A stretch of DNA of 64,000 nucleotides, from contig NC_132973.1 of the NCBI RefSeq assembly GCF_047496725.1, forward strand, positions 13,650,233-13,714,232, in the 5' to 3' direction. The position numbers and the translations under genes are program-made. Source of the DNA: Anoplolepis gracilipes. Taxonomy: Eukaryota; Arthropoda; Insecta; Hymenoptera; Formicidae. Of the stretch, positions 25,031 to 37,426 are shown in pieces. The notes beneath the pieces were generated by a model that ran no database searches, was not told where the DNA came from, and saw only the letters and a list, made by a program, of their open reading frames with translations. Position 1 is the first letter of the stretch. Each line of letters opens with the position of its first letter.

Positions 25031-25648
25031 AAAGAGAAACAGAGAGAATATTCAGTGAAAATTTCAATCCGAGTCAAATGCGCAGCTGCATTTATACGTT
25101 TCATTGTGAAAGTCAAAGCGCGGGAGTATTCGTGTGGTTGTCGATACCGAAAGGAACTTTGTAGCCGGCATAGTTGAAATACTTGCGTGTGCTGTATACA
25201 TGTGAAAGACGAAGATAAAGAGAGAGAAAGAGCGATAAAGACCTGGATTTCGTAATATCTCGAATACATGGCGGAGTATTTCATTGGTGACGGCATATCA
25301 ATATTGAATCGATAAGTAATGTTTCTCGATACGTTTGAAAGCTTTGAATTGTCACGCGAACATGAGCAGTGGAATCCCTACGAATTTTTGAATGATAGGC
25401 TTTCTCTTTAATCCTTACATTATTTTTTCTATTGCTTTTTTTATCCACTCAAATCTCTCCCATTCAATTATTTGCAATTATAACTTTTATACTTATTTCT
25501 ATTATATTACAACAATTAGAATTACAATTTTAGAAATAACTAGACATTATTTAATTATATTATTAAAAATATGAAACTGCAAGAAATTGCAATGCGTACA
25601 TCCATAATGCATAGACCTACAATGGAATTAGTTAGAAAAAACCAGTAT

Positions 25649-25975
25649 AAGTGAATCTTATAGGTTTTTTGGACGCTGAAAATAAATCTGTCCTCCTGCT
25701 TATTCTATCACATCAGATTTTCGAGAAACAACCAGACATGATAGACTAATTTCGAGAACGGGTTTATTTTTAGTATTCAAAAATCTATAAAAATCATCTG
25801 CTCTTGATTTCAGCATCGCATAACTTGACAATTTAAGGACTGTCAAAAATAACCAAAAATTAGCGGGTTTTTGTTTTAACTACTTGTTATTATTTGAAAA
25901 TTTTTGTATGATAGAATAATTTGGAGGACAGATTTTCAGCATTCAAAAATCTATAAGAAATCAGTTCGTTTACTC
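25649..25975. mobile_element. Foldback element with three related ~58-bp modules
   Basis: One module (about 25652-25711) contains GACGCTGAAAATAAATCTGT and CTTATTCTATCAC. Its reverse complement recurs at about 25909-25963 (TGATAGAATAAT, then GGACAGATTTTCAGCATTC). A second copy in the same orientation as the right-hand one lies at about 25739-25796 (TGATAGACTAAT ... GTATTCAAAAATCTATAAA). The outer pair forms an imperfect terminal inverted repeat around a ~195-bp interior. There is no ORF. It is probably a non-autonomous DNA transposon with duplicated termini, or a nested insertion. The ends and any target duplication are unclear. Confidence 0.65.
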
Positions 25976-26539
25976 TTGTAACTTTCAAAAGGTCAAATTT
26001 TATAATTCCATGTAGTTATCGCGAGGCAAAAATGTTCTTCACGCTAGCGATGTAACAGTCGGTTACGGTTAGTTATTATCGTCGCTAATGTAAATTAACA
26101 GCGGCAAAAATCGTGGTCATCGATGTACGACGCGGTGATAGCTACTATCGTCACGTGTGCGCGAAAGGAATTAATTGCAACGCACACAAACGAACGGACA
26201 CACTCGGATGGATCGAAGGTGGCTTCGCGGTATCGATGGCGAAGCCTCCATCAGAGTTAGCTCGAAAGCCATGGAGGGTTCAGACAGGCTTCAGGGAGGC
26301 GAAACGGACGATAGCGGTTGCGCCGTTACTCCGACATAGAAGTGAATAATGCAACGTATCGCGTCGGCGAAACCGCCGTTGCAAATCTCATCTGCCGAGG
26401 GCGATTCTACTCGGATCTATCTAACCCTTTCGACGTTCTGCGTCCGTTCGGTCTGCCGGTTCTATTGGTGAACGAGTATTTTCTCTCTTCGCAATCATTC
26501 GTATTTATCGACATTTCATTATGGGCTTCATGGAAAGCA

Positions 26540-26541
<2 letters not shown>
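25976..26541. other. CpG-rich noncoding stretch
   Basis: About 26040-26470 is GC-richer than its surroundings and contains an 8-bp hairpin, GGCTTCGC/GCGAAGCC (26221-26247). Open frames here show no recognisable domain. Confidence 0.45.

Positions 26542-26590
<49 letters not shown>
26542..26590 (+). repeat. Compound (CA)n(TA)n microsatellite
   Basis: About 17 CA units run directly into about 7 TA units. Confidence 0.95.
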
Positions 26591-26875
26591 CAAAATATGT
26601 ATATAGTCGCAAAACGTCAGCAGAATATCGTGATTCGATTTCAATACGCGTTGTCGCGTGCCGTGAATGCAAAGAATAATATTTCGATATTACAAGACGA
26701 GAATAAAAAGACGTATGATACATCGTCTTTGTATGCCGATAAGTTTATATTTTAGAAAAACGAAAAGTATAATACAGTACAATTCTCTTTTCCTTCGGAA
26801 AGAAAAGAAAAATGTTCAAACTTCTACATTATTAAAATTTAGTGGGCAATACATGTATGCGAGAAGGTGTATACG

Positions 26876-26956
26876 ACGCTATTGAGCTTAGCCTTTAGCT
26901 CTTAGCCTTTAAAAAGGTTGAGAAGCACGAAGAGGCTCTTAAGCTCAATATAGCGT
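26876..26956 (+). ncRNA. 81-nt pre-miRNA-like hairpin
   Basis: ACGCTA-TTGAGCTTA-GCCT (26876-26894) pairs with AGGC-TCT-TAAGCTCAA-TA-TAGCGT (26932-26956), with a 2-nt and a 3-nt bulge on the 3' side. The inner stem TCTTAGCCTTT/AAAGGTTGAGA, which uses some G-U pairs, closes a very small AT-rich apical loop. That gives about 30 base pairs over 81 nt. Size and bulge pattern fit a Drosha-type precursor, but the small loop and the internal asymmetric loop fit less well. It could equally be a decayed foldback transposon. I recognise no known miRNA seed. Confidence 0.3.
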
Positions 26957-27200
26957 AAGAAGGTAGGCGTTGAACCGTTGCGTGTAGATGTCACGGTAGC
27001 CGGCGATTGTCCAGATCGGAAGCCATGGTTACGTCGCTTCCGAGGTGACAACGCGTCATGTTGCATTCGTCGTCGCCCCATTAACCACGGGGAATATTCG
27101 CTTATGTTGCAACTATACATATACATGTACATACAACGGTATCGACTTGAATAAGATATCGAATAGATTATGTGAACCTATATTTGTATTTCTTTTTTAT

Positions 27201-27210
<10 letters not shown>

Positions 27211-27232
<22 letters not shown>
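27211..27232 (+). repeat. (CT)n microsatellite
   Basis: Eleven CT units followed by TTCTTTCT-type sequence. Confidence 0.9.
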
Positions 27233-27238
<6 letters not shown>

Positions 27239-30200
27239 CTCTTTCTTATTTTTCTCTTTCATTATATTACATTTTATATTTTAATATACATTTTCTCTAA
27301 CATTATATTATATATATTATATTATATTATATATACACTAAATTTAAAAAATTTCCAAATTTATTGTTATTAAATAATGACGTTATTTATATCAATGGAC
27401 AGGTATTGAATAGGTAACTGAGTTCTTTCAACGATTGATAAATTAAAACAAGTTATTAAATCTCAACAACGAGCATTCAAATGGCGTGTGAAAAAAATTG
27501 ATCAGATCGTATCGGTCCGACGCACAAAAATCTACGATCGCGAGAAAAAAACTCGGCCTTGCCCATGTTAGGACAGCTGTAAATAACACCATCGCTGTCA
27601 GAGTATACTATAGTTTATAGCTAATTTAACCACTTTTCTCTCTTAGCATGCGCGTATATGCACATGCGCTTAGGTTAATGAGTTTGTAATGAGAAAAGCG
27701 ACGCCGGACGCTACAGCTCCTCCTCCTCCGTCCCATCGTTTCTTTATTTTGCACCCATCGCGCAAATTAGTACAGGGCTATCGATCACATTAACTGTGCG
27801 CACTACAACCGAAATGCATTTACGCGTTGTTGTCGCACGAGTCGGAATTCCGTTGAAGTCGGTTGATTCGGAGATTTTTTTCTACAACTGCAATGCGTAT
27901 CTAACAATAATTTTATCAAGAATTAAAAACAGAGCTTCAGTGCAATTCTAATTTTCTGTTGAAGCATAAAGGAGAAAAACCATTTGTCATATGCGTTGTA
28001 AAAATTCTCATTTATTGCGCGCTGTTTTCAATTGCCTTATTGCTACGCGAGGTAGAGATGAGATAAAAATTCAAAATTGTGTCTATTTTATTTACAATGT
28101 TTCCTTTTAAACTTGCATCTATCATAACTCTTATGGTGCAATGTTTGCTCAATTTTTATTACTGTCCAACATGTCGAATCCTTTCAAAGTATTTGAAAAG
28201 TTTAGGCTCTCTTGAAAACTACTTACCGACATATAACTGCGTGAATTCCAACGTGCGCCGTGAATTCGGGGATATCTCTATGAATAATGCGCTTCCAACA
28301 ACTCTATAACAAAAGTTATGCATTCCCGGAATACATGTACGTGTATATCTTACATTCGATCGTTGATTCATTCGTTGTAAGATCGTCAAGCGCAGATAGC
28401 TTTGGCTATCCGTAATTGATGCTTCTCCCATTAGAAACTAGCTAGCTACAAAATGAAACTCGCGTAAATCAAAATTATGCGAAATATAAAGGCTGCCTAT
28501 ATATTTATAAGGCAGGAAAATTGCTCGCCACCGTTTTAGACGAATATGATTTACAAGATAGTTTTCAGAAACGCATTAATCCCGGGAGAAGTCGGGAACT
28601 ACCTGCGCAAAACGCCGCGGCGTTGCCTGCGAGCATGATAACTTTGGGAGTGAGTTTAAGAAATGAAAACCTAGGAGCGCGCGCTCGACGAAATGGAAAC
28701 TGGGAGAGAAACATCGAGTGCTCGTGAAGAGCATATAATTTCTTAGAAAGCCGAAAGCAGAGACGCGCTCGCGGGTAAAACTTTCCCGTTGGTTATAAGC
28801 ACACTATCTCTTCCATTATCAAATTAGTTTTTAATAAAAACCATAATGTTTATGTTTCTCATTGCCGTATTATAGGTGCATATTTGATTCGGAATTTAAT
28901 CAGTTTTATTCGTTGATTTTTTTCTATGTATATAAAACTGTGCGGTAAATCGTAACGAACATTTACTTTTTAGAAAACGAGATGTTAATTATCTACGTAC
29001 GCATCCCGCATAAAATTGTTATAGTTTTTAATACCGTGGAATATGGTGTATCATTTCTGTCTTGCTGTAATTATTGGCATTTCCGTGCAGCTTTTTCGCG
29101 TAATTTTTTTACGAACAGCAAGTATAAAATTTTAGCTAAAAATGCTATGTTTATGTTAGTGAATATATTATTCCGTCGACGACATTGGCAGATGTCGACG
29201 CCAGCGACGACGTTACACACAACTCGTGGAAAATATATACTTTTTTCGCGTACGATTGAGAAAAATTATGAAAGCTCTTGCCAACGTAATGAAAATAGTG
29301 CGCTCGTTCTCTTCAGGTTAGATTATGATTTTGTTAATAATTTATGGGAGCATATTTTAGCTGAATATTATCTTTGAATAATATGCGATCGAGGCGAAAT
29401 TTTCGCGTAACGAAACGAGGATCAGGAACCAGGTATTACACGAGGTGTAATGTGGCGGAAGAAAGTTTTTGGTTTCATCGCACTAACGACATCGTTAAAC
29501 ACAGCATTATTCTGACTGTCCGTCAGTGATCTTATCATGATAATATAGCGGATGATATAATCAGGATAATGTTCACCGCGGAGAAGGAGAAAGGCCGGTT
29601 CTCTCTGCTCGGAAAAGAGGCACGAGGATATAGGGAGAAAAATGGGGAGAGGGGTTAATTTTACACGTGGAAGACAAAAGTTCTAGTGAACTTTTAAAGC
29701 ATTCAATATAAAAAGACCGGACCGCGAAAGAGGGAGAGACAAAAAAAGAAAGAGCGGATTGCCCCGGAGGTAGATTCGAACTTGTGCAAGAAAAATTGTA
29801 TCAAGGGTTTCTGCAACCCCCCGGGGAAATTTCCATATAATAATTAGATACTTAAATTACTCTAATAAAGGAGGATGATTAAGTCGGATATCCGACCACC
29901 TTTCCTTATACCTTTTGGCTCTTTTTTTTTTTTCGTATTTTTACGGGTAGGAACTCCGCGGACCGAATATACCAAGAAATTGAGAGAAGGACTTTTCTTT
30001 GAACAATATTTTTTCGTGATTGCTACTTTATTTTATCATTTTCCCTGCGTGAAATAACTTTCAAGGAGGAAAAAAGAATGGAGGTTTAAAAAAAATGAAT
30101 GTACCAGATTATCCTTTTACGTTTATGATAATTGATTACAATATATTTTCGTGACGTATTACCATTATAAATTCACTATTTAAATTTATAGGCATAATTA

Positions 30201-31439
30201 TTTGTATCATAATTATTTTAGCAAAGAGAAATTATTTGAATTCCTTATAATGACGATATATTCGTTCAATTAGGATTACTCGTATATACATATACAAGTC
30301 GTGCTATTAATTTAAGCGTCTACAATCTGTCTGAACTTTTTCTTTGCAATGTCAAGGATTTTCGCGTGTTGAGCTTGTACTAATTGGATAGCGCGCGCTC
30401 GACGCAACAGCGCGGATTATGTTAGTTAGGAATTCAGCCCGCTACCAAAGTTATACTGTACCTATGGTAAAGGACGCGTTAAGATTCCACACGCTTTCCT
30501 TGCTCTAGTAAACGAGAGAAATGCTATTAGAAAAGAGAAAAAAGAAAGATAGGAATGCAAGTGGGGAAAAAGTACAACGAATAAAAGAGGAAGAATTGGT
30601 ATCGAAAGGCGGAAGAACATGTGGAATAATAAATGCGATTGTCTCCCGTAGAATAATGGAGTAACAAAACACCGTTTAACCAGTTTTCTATGCGAGAACA
30701 AAAGTTGTAGCAGTTTTTTTTTTTTAAATATAACTGTTAATATATGAAAAAGTAAATAGACACAAAGAGAGATAGCAATGTTGGAGCTTTAACGCCGTGA
30801 ATCAACGTCGCGAGAAAATAACTTGTTCGTCCTTTTGCCAGCGGTGAAGTGGTGGATGATTCGGTTCGGTGAACTAGCAAGCGCTTCCGCACTCGAGGAT
30901 CGCTCCAAGTTATTACGGCGTCATTTCCAGTTAGGCAACTATAGCTACTCTTAGTACTCTTAGTAGAGGCAGCGTGAGCAATATATGTCGAGCGATTGTG
31001 ATCGTCTTTGGCAATGAACGGGCTAACGACAGAAGCTACTCCGATCGAATTATCGAATATCATCGCGCGTATCATCCCGATTACACGGAATGGGCGGAAT
31101 TTCTCTCGGTACGGTGAGGAAACGCAGCGAGAAATGAAAATTTACGCGTTTTCTCTAGGTTAAGCTCGAGAAAAGAGTGGAGCGTTGAAACTGTGCACGC
31201 GCACACGTTATCCACTGTACGGTCGATCGAAAATTTGAACCGCGTCAAATCCGCTCGCGTTTGGGATCATTTCGCGGAATGAAAGTCATTTCCCGATAAG
31301 ACTTGGCGCGGCTCCGTTTAAACTCCCCCGTGCGATTGCTACGTACGAAGCATTGATCCGAAGTTTAAGCGGAGTTCCTTGCGAACAGGGAAGCGTTAGG
31401 AAGTTCACGTTTACTGGCTTTAGCCTACTTTATCTTAAG

Positions 31440-31760
31440 CGCGAACGGACGTGAGAAACAGAGGAGAGAGGGTTCGACGTTCACGATAGAGAGCCCCCTC
31501 CCCGTCCCCCTCCGCTCGAGTTGTTACAGGTACCCTGTCCTATGTTTAGCCACCTCGAAACGGATCGCGTGTGAATATCTGGACTCGGTTCTGTACTTCA
31601 ACGCTTGACTCTGGCAGTTTTCCAGTAGTACCGACCTGTCGACCGCTATCGCGCAGCGAGCCAACCTCCCCCTCCCTCCTCCATCCCCTTCTACCAGTGA
31701 AAATTTCAGCCAACTTTCGGCCTCCTCCAGATCGCGGCCGCGGGCCTGTAATATTTACTG
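31440..31760. other. GC-rich block with C-run clusters
   Basis: Clearly higher GC than its flanks. Runs of C at 31493-31522 (CCCCCTCCCCGTCCCCCTCC) and about 31666-31690 give three closely spaced G-runs on the minus strand. The block is open on both strands without a recognisable protein. It could be a regulatory island or an untranslated exon; I cannot decide. Confidence 0.3.
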
Positions 31761-34700
31761 ACACGAACATAATCGTTATGACGCGGATAAATCGTACTTC
31801 TAGCGAACTGCTAATAATATAGACGGTCGTTTTCGACAGAGAATATCGACCGATCCTTTACAAATCATATAAATTTTTATGCTTTTTACGTACTCGTTTA
31901 TGCTACGAATGTAGTCGTTAAAACGAGTTTATTCGAGTTTATATAGTTTATTAAAAAACTTTTTCTGCATCCGCGGTATAATTTGTTTTGATCATCGGCA
32001 ATGGAAGAAAATCTCAGAGAGCAATTAAAAATTTTTCTAGCAGAAATAATTTACGAGCGTTGATCAATTTCGATTTTTCAGAATCGGCATTTTTTATGAG
32101 AATCATACATTTTTTTTTTATACGATTTATTTCTCATGTCGTATACGAATTGCGTTAAAATTAGTTGAATGAATTTTGTAAAAATCTCTATGAAAAATCT
32201 AAAAGAAATTATTTTAGTGAACGAGAGGAAGTCTAAGTGAAGAACCGTGTAAGCGAAACTATTTCTTTATTTAAATTTCTTCTGGCGGTCCGAAGATAAT
32301 GTGTTGAATTAATCATAAGGATTCCGTCCTCGCATTTAATTCTGACGTCCCTTCGAAAGTAACGGGGAGTAACGATTAAAGTTTCGCGCAAGTGGTCCAA
32401 AGAAGGCTTTGGTGCGACCAACTCATCCGAACCCACTTGCCAGCCTAATTTTCTTTGACAGTTCCGCATAAGTACATTTTCCTCATAATAAGATTCAGTT
32501 TCGCCTCTATCGATTACGCCGCTTGCTATTATCTCTTTTTCTCTAGCTTATTGATAATCTTATCGAACGTTCGATTATATTATTACGACGCGAATTAGCT
32601 CTAAACGAGGTGAATTAATCGCGTTGTAAACATCATTTGCGGAAAATATGCGCGAAATGCAATTCCCCGTAATGCTTTTCCGAGAATTAAATCAATGGTT
32701 TAACAAAATAAATGGCGCGTTTGCAAACGTAAGGTTTTATGTTAAATATTCTTTCGTTACGTTTTATTGCTTCCTCTCTGTCGGACAAGTTAAATAATTA
32801 AATAAAGCTTTAATTTAAGAAAATTGCAATGCGTTTATGAACGATAATGTTTATATATCACGTACGCTGTATTTTCCCGGAAAAGAGAGAAGAGCAGGGA
32901 CAAAACTTTCCAGGTATAATGACCGTAATTTGACTTGTCGTCGATTATTAGCATACCGATCGATGCCAATCTCGATAATTGTTATGCGGTAACTTCGTTG
33001 CCGCGTTGCGTTTGATGTCATCCAATTGCGAAAGTGATTGATCGTAGCAATTCTGGGGATAGTAATGTTCTCGTGGAAACTCACTCATTGGGATTAACGC
33101 GTTAGATTCTCTACGTGATTCGCATCGCGCATCTTAGGACGAGCCGACGCCGTCTGATCGTTTCATTTCGCGCTCGCCCTTGCTCCACTCTCCATTTCGG
33201 AGATTGAAAAATTTGCAAATATAATGACGCCGTGAGCGCCTTTATGTCTACGAAACGCAGACGTAATTCCGAAGATAGACGTAATTTTGCTTCAATTAAC
33301 AAGATTATGCATTGAGCTTTAATGTTCGCGCGGCAAAACCGGCATTACTCGTAAATCGTAAAATTCCTGCGATAATCTTATTTTATGGATCTCGGTACCG
33401 TATCGTATGACGTTTATGCCATTCATTTCCTGGCGCGTCGTAAACACGTTCCGCTATGGAAGTCACGATCTTCTTTTTACCGGGAAGATTTCAACGACTT
33501 CTTTGCTAAGGCATCTTAACTCACAGGCTGCACCTATAATTCTAAGGTGCACCTTATGCTCTATATAACTATATATTACGTATAAAACATAACATATATA
33601 CATGTGTGTGTGTGCGTGTATGTGTGTATATATGTGTTTCAACGGAAGCATAAGTCGTTAACAAGAATCTTTTATCCACATTGCGTCGCGTAATAATTAT
33701 TAACTATCTCTAAAATTTGTCTATAAAGAAAAAAATTGCATAGAAAAAGCATGAAATTAATAGAGCACATGTATATACTTTAATATAATATTTAGGTAAA
33801 GGAAATAAGAAAACGTCGAAACATTAAGACAAGTGCGTCATTAGCGCCGGTAATTGTTGTAATATCGATTAGCATTCATGAAAATACGTGACTGGATAAA
33901 AGCGCGATAAGGCGAAATGGGATATTACAACTGTTTTTCAATTTCGTTCTTTTCGAATCGATTGGTTCAGGCGCGTCTAAAAAACCGAGTTTCCGCAGCG
34001 CTGTTTGCAAAATGTCCCGACTATATCGTCGATGCGCGAGAGCGTTCTTTTAATAGTCCACTCTCTATGTAATTTTTTGCATTCGAAAAGGGTCGATTGG
34101 TTCGCACAATGGGAATGTCGATTAATGGACAAAACCGATTCGTTTTGAAGATATTTTGCTTTGTACGATTCAGCAATATTGTGTTTTCAGTCTTCTAAAT
34201 CTGAGTCTTCTAAAAAATAAAGATTAATATTATAGTGTATTGTATATTTGATAAAAAAAAAAATATATAGTGATGGATGTCGCGAAACGACTTTAGTGTC
34301 GTTTTGGACAGAAATATAATATTTGCATCAGTTAGAGTAGAATGTAAGATCCTCGTTAGATATACGCACGATAACGAATGATTATTGTACCATCTAAATT
34401 ACACTGATCCCGCGTGCGACGTAACAACTTCCGACGTCAAAATTCTGCGTTCGTGCTTTCTAATTGTGAGATCTCGTTGAGCTTAAGTCTTCGCACGGTT
34501 ACCTCCTATAACGATGATTTACGTTCGCTATCCTCAGGGCCCTTCCGAGGTATCCTTTATACCCGAAAAGCCGCTCTTTGTCGTCATCCCGTAGTCTATG
34601 GCGTGTAGATATCGCGGGCTGCTCCATCCATTGTTCTGGCCGACAGTATTCGCGTGTACCTGCAATAACTAACGTATGCGCGAGCATGTATATGTTTGTT

Positions 34701-34791
34701 GCATGTGTGTACGTGTATCTATGCAGATGCATGTATATATATTTCGTGCTCTCACACCTGCTTCACATCAAACGTTTACGCAGGAACGTGT

Positions 34792-34806
34792 CCCCCCCCC
34801 CCCCCC
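34792..34806 (+). repeat. poly-C run (C15)
   Basis: Fifteen C, rare in AT-rich DNA; potential G-quadruplex on the minus strand. Confidence 0.9.
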
Positions 34807-37406
34807 ACGCACGTGCTATCGATAATGCACTTGGCAAACTCGTTGCGAAATTTTTAAAGTTATTAAAATAGAACTTTATATCGCGCGATCGATGCTTTAC
34901 ACTTTGCAAAATATATATATCGCGTTGAAAAATTTCCAAAGTTTATCCATCTCACGATTTATCCCAAACCATGTATATACCGATGTACAGTCGACGTCGT
35001 TTTCACGCTTTTGCATTTTTTGTTGCGAATACCCGCTATAAATTTATTAAGACGAGCCGCTTCTCTCCCTCTCTTCGGTCGAAGTTCAAACCGTGCGCAT
35101 TCGAATTCATTTCTTGCGAATCCACGAAGTCACCGACAATAAATCATGAATATTAAAACGAGCATTCCGAGCGGATTCCCGGGTACCTCGCGATGATAAG
35201 ATTATATTCAAACGTAAAAGGAAAGGATCTTGAAATGGATTGAGAGTACAGATAAATTAAAACCCTCATTCACCGTGAGAAACTGCATAGGTAGGCGTTC
35301 TGTAATTTAAATGCAAATCAGTTTTTAGTCAATCGTCGAGAATACCGTTTGCCTAAGAAAGAGAAAGAACGGGAGCGAAAGAACGGACGGGGCGAGCGAG
35401 CGAGCCGGACGCGCAGAAACGTCTTAGGGAACGTAAATTCCTTCAAAACGAAGATCATTCCGTAACGTCTCGTTTTCTCCGCTGTCTACCAAATTACAGG
35501 GTTCATCGACCGTCTCACGTACCCGCATTGTAGAAGCGATGAAGAAGATTGTAGTCTTCAATTTAACGTCTGACTCGGATTTTGTTCTCGGCTGCAACAA
35601 TATCTTCCAGTTGGTATCGTCAGTGGAAAATTGGATATTTGACGAATCGCGTTACGCGATTTAGCTTTATGCGAAATGTTTTGTTGAGCTTTTTTCTTTG
35701 AAATATTTCAAGGGAAATCTTTACTTGAATTTAACTACGTAAGATAGATTTTAGTAATTCGATTCCTATGTTAACAAGTGTCTACTTTCTTCTTTGTTTC
35801 TCTGTTGTTCTCCGATTTTCGAGTTTTTTTTATCACGAGGATGAAATATTGATCATTATGATGAAACCGCAAGATCGAACGAACGAGCTCAGTCGTCATA
35901 TTGTCGGAATCTTTTCGTTTGATACGATGTTCCCATAGGATTTCTAAAGAATAAGACGTACGATCTCAACATCAAAAAGCTCTAGAAAATAAAATACGAA
36001 TTCTAGAGTTTGCGTCTCATTTATAAAATAATTTACGTGTCTAACGAATAATAAAGAGACAAAGTACGCGATAAAATGGATTAATATTTGAAATGAAAAT
36101 AAATGTTATAAATGTACATATTAAAAGCTCATTTTGTCGAAGTAATGATTACAGTATATATAAATGATTCACATAGATCATATGGAATTTTACGTTGATG
36201 CTAAATGACTTAGTAAAATTATGCGTATCATACATTGTATCATATTCTGCATATTCACATATTCTTCTCCGTATTATTGCATTTCATTGAAATCCGAATC
36301 TTCCATTCGTATAATAGTTCGTATTATCTGCATCCACATAGTCACGTATAATTAATAAACAATGCTTCAAATGATACACGGCGAAGTAATCGCGCTATCG
36401 ATTTACATGAATCGTAAAATGACGTTAGTATTCGTTCAACGTTACATTTTCGAGAATAAACGCGCTTCGTAAAACGCGGGAATTTGCGGACGGGCTAATA
36501 ACCAATTAACAGCAGTTACAAAAATGTCCCCTGTTTCTGGTTGACGTAAAATGTGAAGTTTGATCTTCTCGCAGCCAAATACTGCCCGCGGATATTTATT
36601 TTTTGTCGCTGTTAATATTGAAGTTTTTTTTGATTTATTATTAGCAAATGCAGAGCGACTTTCGTAAGAGAACTTAAACTCGCTGTTTATCTATACAATT
36701 TTGCATATTTATCACAAATTTATTCAAGCAGAAATATCTATATTAATATTTATATATGTAATATAGTAAAAAAGTAACAGAAAAATTTTTTAAAATCTTT
36801 AGTAACGTACTTCTCATGTAATTCGGTGTATTTTTCAACAAAGATAAACACGAGTCTCAATTTAAGTTTTAGAAAAATAATTACTATTATTACTGCTATT
36901 ACTGTTGTAATAACTTTGTGAAATTATACAATCAATTGTTATTTTGTGTGTCACATATCCCCTATAACAACCCAACCTTCGTTAAAATGTCTTGAAGCGG
37001 CATTTCGAAGCACATGGACTTTCGTTCGCGATAACAGGTGCGGGTACCCTCTGGGATTATGCTGGATATTTCGAAAGTTCGCAACTTTGTGCAGGATCTT
37101 CAATTTTCTCACTTTACTCTTTTTGCATCGGAAGCCAAAGATATTTACTCCGTTACGCGAAACAAACGACGGTGAAATTTGGAAAGTTTGACTTTGCCAC
37201 ATTTCAGGCAGCTGTGTTGAAGAAAACATTTTCCATTCTTAAATCAAACGCGAATATAAAACGGTGGAATGCTCCTTATTATCGTCTTTATACAATAGTA
37301 TAATAAATATTTGTGAAAATTTATAAAGTAATACTACTTATGGATTATAATCTTATTTTTACTATTTAGAATTGTGACTAGATAGTCTTTTGATTTTTAT
37401 TTGATG

Positions 37407-37426
37407 TTTTTTTTTTTTTTTTTTTT
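37407..37426 (+). repeat. poly-T run (T20)
   Basis: Uninterrupted T run in AT-rich sequence. Confidence 0.9.

Larger units (their letters stand above)
17453..25648 (+). other. Probable intron 3' of the Ig exon
   Basis: AT-rich directly after the exon (17.5-19.2 kb), then mixed and CpG-rich. Contains the simple repeats listed separately and a 12-bp palindrome TGAACTAGTTCA at 19249-19260. I saw no second Ig, fibronectin or transmembrane-type exon. Long frames at 23650-23941 are translations of the GA array. Confidence 0.55.

Noticed and set aside
26318..26755. 145-codon frame
   Set aside because: It reads through the CA/TA array (poly Thr-His then Ile-Tyr), so its length is an artefact.
28982..29377. 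131-codon ATG frame
   Set aside because: AT-rich composition, no domain, no supporting signals.
29762..29826. tRNA-like fold on the minus strand: 7-bp CCCCGGG/TCCGGGG acceptor-like stem, a D-arm-like hairpin and GTTCGAATC
   Set aside because: The T stem does not pair, no anticodon arm is evident, and the total length of 65 nt is short for a tRNA gene.
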